Shown: in pieces, positions 59,892 to 64,000 of the stretch
How the letters are laid out: each line of letters starts with the position of its first letter
Numbering within the stretch: the first letter of the stretch is position 1
Assembly: GCA_016286055.1 (NCBI GenBank)
Contig: JAEERW010000004.1
Location: 186,001 to 250,000, forward strand
Source: Bacteroidales bacterium
GTDB taxonomy: Bacteria > Bacteroidota > Bacteroidia > Bacteroidales > UBA3824
Direction: 5' to 3'
Length of the DNA stretch: 64,000 nt
Notes under the pieces: model-generated
The model's input: the letters and a program-made list of their open reading frames with translations, nothing else
What the model was told of the DNA's origin: nothing
Database searches by the model: none
Made by a program: the position numbers and the translations under genes

Positions 59892-61196
59892 ATGTCTACT
59901 AATATATTGGCGGTAACGGGAAATCCTGTATTTCATAGTTTGAGCCCTGTGCTCATGAATGGCGCCATTAATGCCAACAAATTAAATTACAATTATTTGC
60001 GACTTCCCTCATACTCTGCCGAAGAATCAATTAAGGTTTTTAAACTGCTTGGAATGGGTGGCATGAATGTGACAGCACCCTTCAAACAGGATGTTATACC
60101 CTTGTTAGACCACCTCACCGACAACGCACAAAAAGCCGGTGCAGTAAACTGTGTATACACCAAAGACGGGCTCCTCTACGGCGACAACACCGACATTACA
60201 GGCGTGGAAATATGCATCAGACGTTATCCTGAATTTATCAAAGAAGAAAAAATGCTGGTGATAGGTAGCGGTGGAGCTGCTCAGGGCGTAATTATTGCTG
60301 GCAAAAACCTTGGACTAAATATTACAGTGTCGGCCAGAAACCAAGAGGCTCTATTAAAACTCAAAGAACGTTTCAACGTGGAAATCAGCTCGTTAAACAA
60401 TATCGAAAAACTTGTCAAAGAATTTAAGATTATTGTTCAGGCGTTGCCATCAGGTGTTAAGGCGTTTAACCCCGAAATACTTGATTCAGAGTGTCTTGTT
60501 CTTGACGCCAATTACAAAGATTCAATTTTTGAGCCGTTTATCAACAAAATTGGATTTAAGTTTCTTTCGGGCAAAGACTGGCTTGTGAATCAGGCAGTTC
60601 CCGGATTTGAAATTTTCACCGGCACTACTACCACAGCAGAGGTAATGTACAGTGCATTAGAGCAATACAATTTTGCATATCACGGACGTATAGCGTTAAC
60701 TGGTTTTATGGGCGTAGGCAAAACCACCTCGGGCAAAATTCTTGCAAAACTCACCGGATACCGTTTTGTGGATATGGACGATGAGATTGAAAGCCAGGAA
60801 GGTATGAAAATTACAGAAATTTTCAAGACCAAGGGCGAGGATTATTTCCGAAAAATAGAAACCGACATGCTACGACGCTACGCAGGAGAACAAAACATCA
60901 TACTCTCGTGCGGTGGCGGCACGGTAAAAAATCACGAAAACCAAGAGATCCTCAAATCCAGTTTCGTAACTGTATGGCTCTATGCCACAGCAAAATACTG
61001 TATCACTGGATTAGACACATCAAACCGTCCGCTACTCCAATGCGACAACCCTCTTGCAGCAGCAGAAAAAATGCTTGCAGAACGCATTCCATTCTACGCA
61101 GCTTGCGCCTATGCCGTGGTGTGCGTAGAAAATTTAAATACCGAACAAATTGCAAACAAAGTTTATGAACAAATTAATAGAACATTCGGAATATAG
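59892..61196 (+). CDS. aroEK: Shikimate dehydrogenase / shikimate kinase fusion
   Basis: Start at 59892 (MSTNILAVTGNPVFHSLSP). 434 residues with two enzymes of the shikimate pathway. The N-terminal half is AroE: SLSP and GGMNVTAPFK bind shikimate, and VIGSGGAAQGVIIAG binds NADP. The C-terminal half (from about 268) is AroK with P-loop GFMGVGKTTSGK, MDDEIESQEG and LSCGGGT. The last 32 nt overlap aroA. Fusions of these two activities are not rare in Bacteroidota. Together with aroA it covers three steps in a row. Confidence 0.93.
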   Translation: MSTNILAVTGNPVFHSLSPVLMNGAINANKLNYNYLRLPSYSAEESIKVFKLLGMGGMNVTAPFKQDVIPLLDHLTDNAQKAGAVNCVYTKDGLLYGDNTDITGVEICIRRYPEFIKEEKMLVIGSGGAAQGVIIAGKNLGLNITVSARNQEALLKLKERFNVEISSLNNIEKLVKEFKIIVQALPSGVKAFNPEILDSECLVLDANYKDSIFEPFINKIGFKFLSGKDWLVNQAVPGFEIFTGTTTTAEVMYSALEQYNFAYHGRIALTGFMGVGKTTSGKILAKLTGYRFVDMDDEIESQEGMKITEIFKTKGEDYFRKIETDMLRRYAGEQNIILSCGGGTVKNHENQEILKSSFVTVWLYATAKYCITGLDTSNRPLLQCDNPLAAAEKMLAERIPFYAACAYAVVCVENLNTEQIANKVYEQINRTFGI

Positions 61197-62406
61197 AGCG
61201 GAATTTACTATTCCATCGTCAAAAAGTTATATGCAAAGGGCTGTGGCTCTGGCAATTCTCGCCGACGGCAAAACCGTTCTGCGCAATCCCGATTTCAGCA
61301 ACGACTCGCTTGCTATAATAGAAATAGCCCGCAAACTCGGTTGCAGCGTTCAAAATAGTCCCGACCGTGTAGAAATCAAAACGTTTAACACCATCACAGA
61401 AACCAACCTTTCGGTTGGAGAAGCTGGATTGGGTCTGAGACTATTCACGCCTGTTTGTTGCCTTTTTGGCACCAACATTACAATTGGCGGATACGGAACA
61501 CTGTTAAAACGTCCTATGTCGATGATGGAAAAGCCGTTAGCCGACTTGGGTGCAAAAGTAAAAACCACCAATGGATATATTCCCATCACTATTTCGGGCA
61601 AGCTTAGCGGTGGCGTTACCGAAATCGACGGAAGTGAAAGTTCGCAGTTTCTTACTGGATTGCTCACAGCGCTTCCTCTTGCCGAAAAAGACTCCGTGGT
61701 AATGGTAAAAAACCTCAAAAGCACGCCATACGTGGATATGACGATAGAGATTATCAATCGTTTTGGAGGCAAGATAGTAAACGACAACTACAAGACATTC
61801 AGCATAAAAGGCGGGCAAAAATATCACGGCATAGATTACACCGTGGAGGGCGACTGGAGTAGCGCTGCCGGGCATCTCATAGCAGGAGCAATAGCAGGAA
61901 GCGCAACTATATACGGTCTTAACCCTGCATCACTGCAAGCCGACAAAGCCATCATAACCGTGCTTATGAACTGCGGTGCAAATATCGAAATCTCTACCGA
62001 AAAGGTCAGAGTTACCAAAAACGAACTCAGGCCGTTTCGTTTCAATGCTACCGACTGCCCCGACCTTTTTCCTGTAACAGCCGCACTTGCCTCGCAGTGT
62101 AACGGAATATCTATTATAAAAGGTGTAAGCCGTTTGACTCACAAAGAGAGCAACCGTGCTCTTGCCATACAAGAGGAATTTGCCAAACTCGGCATCGAGA
62201 TCAAACTCGAAGGCGACAATATGATAATAAAAGGCGGCAAAATCACTGGCGGAAGAGTATCGAGCCACAAAGACCACCGAATGGCTATGGCGCTCGCAAT
62301 TGCCGGACTCACAGCGCAGAATCCTGTACAAGTAGACGATGCCGATGCTGTAAACAAATCATACCCTAAATTTTGGGACCATTTTTATATGTCGGTAAAA
62401 AAATAA
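61165..62406 (+). CDS. aroA: 5-enolpyruvylshikimate-3-phosphate synthase
   Basis: Start at 61165; 413 residues. Joins phosphoenolpyruvate to shikimate 3-phosphate. Conserved parts: IPSSKSYMQRAVALAILADG at the start with the phosphate-binding Lys and Arg, GLGLRLFTPV, GSESSQFLTGLL (the second phosphate-binding region), and CPDLFPVTAALA and HKDHRMAMALAIAGL near the end. It overlaps the aroEK gene by 32 nt, so its translation is linked to it. The GLGLRLFTPV loop lacks the Gly-Asn-Ala-Gly-Thr form seen in many AroA proteins. Confidence 0.93.
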   Translation: MNKLIEHSEYRAEFTIPSSKSYMQRAVALAILADGKTVLRNPDFSNDSLAIIEIARKLGCSVQNSPDRVEIKTFNTITETNLSVGEAGLGLRLFTPVCCLFGTNITIGGYGTLLKRPMSMMEKPLADLGAKVKTTNGYIPITISGKLSGGVTEIDGSESSQFLTGLLTALPLAEKDSVVMVKNLKSTPYVDMTIEIINRFGGKIVNDNYKTFSIKGGQKYHGIDYTVEGDWSSAAGHLIAGAIAGSATIYGLNPASLQADKAIITVLMNCGANIEISTEKVRVTKNELRPFRFNATDCPDLFPVTAALASQCNGISIIKGVSRLTHKESNRALAIQEEFAKLGIEIKLEGDNMIIKGGKITGGRVSSHKDHRMAMALAIAGLTAQNPVQVDDADAVNKSYPKFWDHFYMSVKK

Positions 62407-62470
62407 TTGCAATTTTGTTTGCAAAAAATAAAAACTTTATGTACCTTAGATGCAAGTTATTTTTTAAGTT

Positions 62471-64000
62471 GTGAAACAGTACAATTCGCATAAGATATAC
62501 AACATCAGCCTGATTATCATTGCAATAATGCTGGCATACATAGTAAAACTGTTCTGCATACAAGTATTAGATTCGCAGTACAAAATGTCGGCAGAGAGCA
62601 ATGTATTTAGACGTGTGGTAGACTATCCTGCCCGTGGATTGGTGTTCGACCGCAACGAAAAACTGCTTGTATACAACGAATCATCCTACGACCTTGTGGC
62701 AGTACCCAACAAAGTGCCGCCATTCGATACCGCCGACCTCTGCAACATTCTCGGCATATCCATTGAAGCGTTCAAGGCTGAATTTCAAAAGGCGGTAAAC
62801 TATGCGCCATACAAAGAAAGCGTTATCCATAAGCAGATTACAAAACAGCGCTACTCGTACTTGCAAGAAAAAATGTACAAGTTTATAGGATTCGACGTGC
62901 AAGAGCGTACCGCCCGCCGCTACGAATACAACGGTGCCGCCCATGTGCTTGGCTATGTTCGTGAGGCCGACCAAAAATTCATTGAGGCAAATCCATACTA
63001 CAAGCCCGGCGACTATATCGGCGTGGCAGGCATCGAAAAATCTTACGAAGAGGCTCTCCGTGGTAAAAAGGGGCAGAAAATATATGTGGTAGACGTTCGC
63101 AACCGAATACAAGGCAGCTATATGGACGGCAAAAACGACACCGCCGCAGTGGTGGGCAAAAACATTATCTCCACTCTCGACATCGACCTCCAAATGTACG
63201 GCGAAATGCTTATGAAAAACAAAATTGGAAGTATAGTGGCAATAGAACCCGAAACAGGCGAAATACTCGCGCTCGTAAGTTCACCAGGATACGACCCTAA
63301 CTTGTTGGTAGGTAGCGATATGGCTCTCAACTACCCGAAACTATTGAAAGAGAATTTCACCCCGATGTTTAACCGTGCCATAATGGCTTGCTATCCGCCG
63401 GGGTCAACTTTCAAACCCATCAATGCTCTTGTGGGCTTGCAAGAGGGCATTATAACACCCAGTTCGGCATTTCCTTGCAACGGTGGCTTTAGCATTGGCA
63501 GTCACGTGGTTAAGTGTCACCATGCGGGAAGCCTCGACCTCGTACCAGCTATACAGCACTCGTGCAACGCATATTTCTGCCACGAGTTTACCAAAATCAT
63601 CGGCGACAAGAAATACCGCCGTGCCGACAGCGCATATTCCAACTGGCGGCGTAGGGTGCAGAGTTTCGGTCTTGGCATCAAACTCGGCAGCGACCTTTCG
63701 CAAGAGAACAAAGGAATCATCTACACCAAAGACTATTACAACAAATTTTACGGCGAAGGCCACTGGAGCGCGTTCACCATTATCTCGCTCTCGATAGGTC
63801 AGGGCGAGTTGAGTTTCACGCCATTGCAGATTTGCAACGCCTGCGCCACCATAGCAAACCGCGGTTATTACATTATACCTCACATTGTTAAGCATATAGA
63901 GGGTCAAGACACCATTGCCCATCGGCTTACCGAACATCAGGATACAGGCATAGACCCACGGCACTTTGAGCCCGTTATCCAAGGTATGAGAGCTGTTTGC
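62471..64000 (+). CDS. mrdA: Penicillin-binding protein 2, partial (C-terminus outside window)
   Basis: The frame opens at GTG 62471 and runs off the right edge after 510 codons. A transmembrane segment (NISLIIIAIMLAYIVKLF) is followed by the PBP dimerisation domain, whose start reads YPARGLVFDRNEKLLVYNES. The transpeptidase active-site Ser is Ser312 in YPPGSTFKP, and the SCN motif is in IQHSCNAYFCHEF. The KTG motif lies beyond the edge. It crosslinks peptidoglycan during cell elongation with RodA. It lies 64 nt after aroA on the same strand. Confidence 0.92.
   Translation, partial: MKQYNSHKIYNISLIIIAIMLAYIVKLFCIQVLDSQYKMSAESNVFRRVVDYPARGLVFDRNEKLLVYNESSYDLVAVPNKVPPFDTADLCNILGISIEAFKAEFQKAVNYAPYKESVIHKQITKQRYSYLQEKMYKFIGFDVQERTARRYEYNGAAHVLGYVREADQKFIEANPYYKPGDYIGVAGIEKSYEEALRGKKGQKIYVVDVRNRIQGSYMDGKNDTAAVVGKNIISTLDIDLQMYGEMLMKNKIGSIVAIEPETGEILALVSSPGYDPNLLVGSDMALNYPKLLKENFTPMFNRAIMACYPPGSTFKPINALVGLQEGIITPSSAFPCNGGFSIGSHVVKCHHAGSLDLVPAIQHSCNAYFCHEFTKIIGDKKYRRADSAYSNWRRRVQSFGLGIKLGSDLSQENKGIIYTKDYYNKFYGEGHWSAFTIISLSIGQGELSFTPLQICNACATIANRGYYIIPHIVKHIEGQDTIAHRLTEHQDTGIDPRHFEPVIQGMRAVC

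Noticed and set aside
1..64000. tRNA or rRNA genes
   Set aside because: I saw no cloverleaf with an intact T-loop motif and no rRNA sequence in the gaps between genes; small ones could be missed by eye.

Overview
The window looks like chromosomal DNA of an uncultured or poorly known member of the order Bacteroidales (Bacteroidota). Many start sites are preceded by the Bacteroidota promoter pattern TTTG-N19-TAnnTTTG, and there is little Shine-Dalgarno signal. Many exported proteins are lipoproteins with an acidic stretch after the lipid-bearing cysteine, the signal that sends lipoproteins to the cell surface in this phylum. Typical Bacteroidota genes are present: an aroE-aroK fusion, the short AMP nucleosidase, PorE-like OmpA proteins and the outer-membrane barrel/GlnK/Amt trio. 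No rRNA, tRNA, phage or insertion sequence was recognised. The genus cannot be named from the sequence alone.

Layout. 1-3.4 kb: a partial secreted repeat protein, era, a small secreted protein and dnaN. 3.5-12.6 kb: an envelope block with a TPR protein, two tandem PorE-like TPR/propeller/OmpA proteins, a Kelch lipoprotein with a barrel protein, and an EEP-family lipoprotein. 12.6-17 kb: a peptidoglycan-binding-like protein, rubrerythrin, a decayed toxin-antitoxin locus, a surface lipoprotein related to cholesterol-dependent cytolysins and an unknown lipoprotein. 17.1-20.1 kb: an AAA ATPase preceded by four 33-bp repeats, and a third PorE-like protein. 20.1-25.3 kb: the maf-pyrC-lipoprotein-mutS transcription unit. 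25.3-28.8 kb: a second 33-bp repeat array, an unknown lipoprotein, an AAA/PD-(D/E)XK protein and a CAP-domain protein. 29-31.5 kb: an ammonium uptake operon. 31.6-36.4 kb: another AAA ATPase with palindromic repeats in its promoter, an orphan vsr, topB and a HigBA module. 36.4-41.1 kb: a guaD-radical SAM-lipoprotein-glycosyltransferase unit diverging from tatD-ribD.

41.1-44.4 kb holds an unusual transcription unit: a promoter, a leader of about 300 nt with a strongly folded 126-nt rod, and three unknown exported proteins. 44.4-45.5 kb is an antitoxin/PIN-toxin pair between two identical 37-bp palindromes. 45.5-50 kb is gpsA followed by a MoxR-type AAA ATPase and a VWA protein. The rest carries cmk-ispH, a HAMP/GAF/PAS sensor without an output domain next to a MORN-repeat protein, amn-holA, an orphan HsdR-N protein, a DUF2520 protein with a UbiA prenyltransferase, aroEK-aroA and the start of a penicillin-binding protein 2.

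Most of the window is ordinary housekeeping and envelope DNA. The parts most worth following up are: the folded leader RNA and its operon; the cytolysin-like surface lipoprotein; the recurring link between AAA ATPase genes and short palindromic repeats that overlap their promoters; and the two states of one toxin-antitoxin family, one intact between palindromes and one with the toxin deleted down to its last codons.
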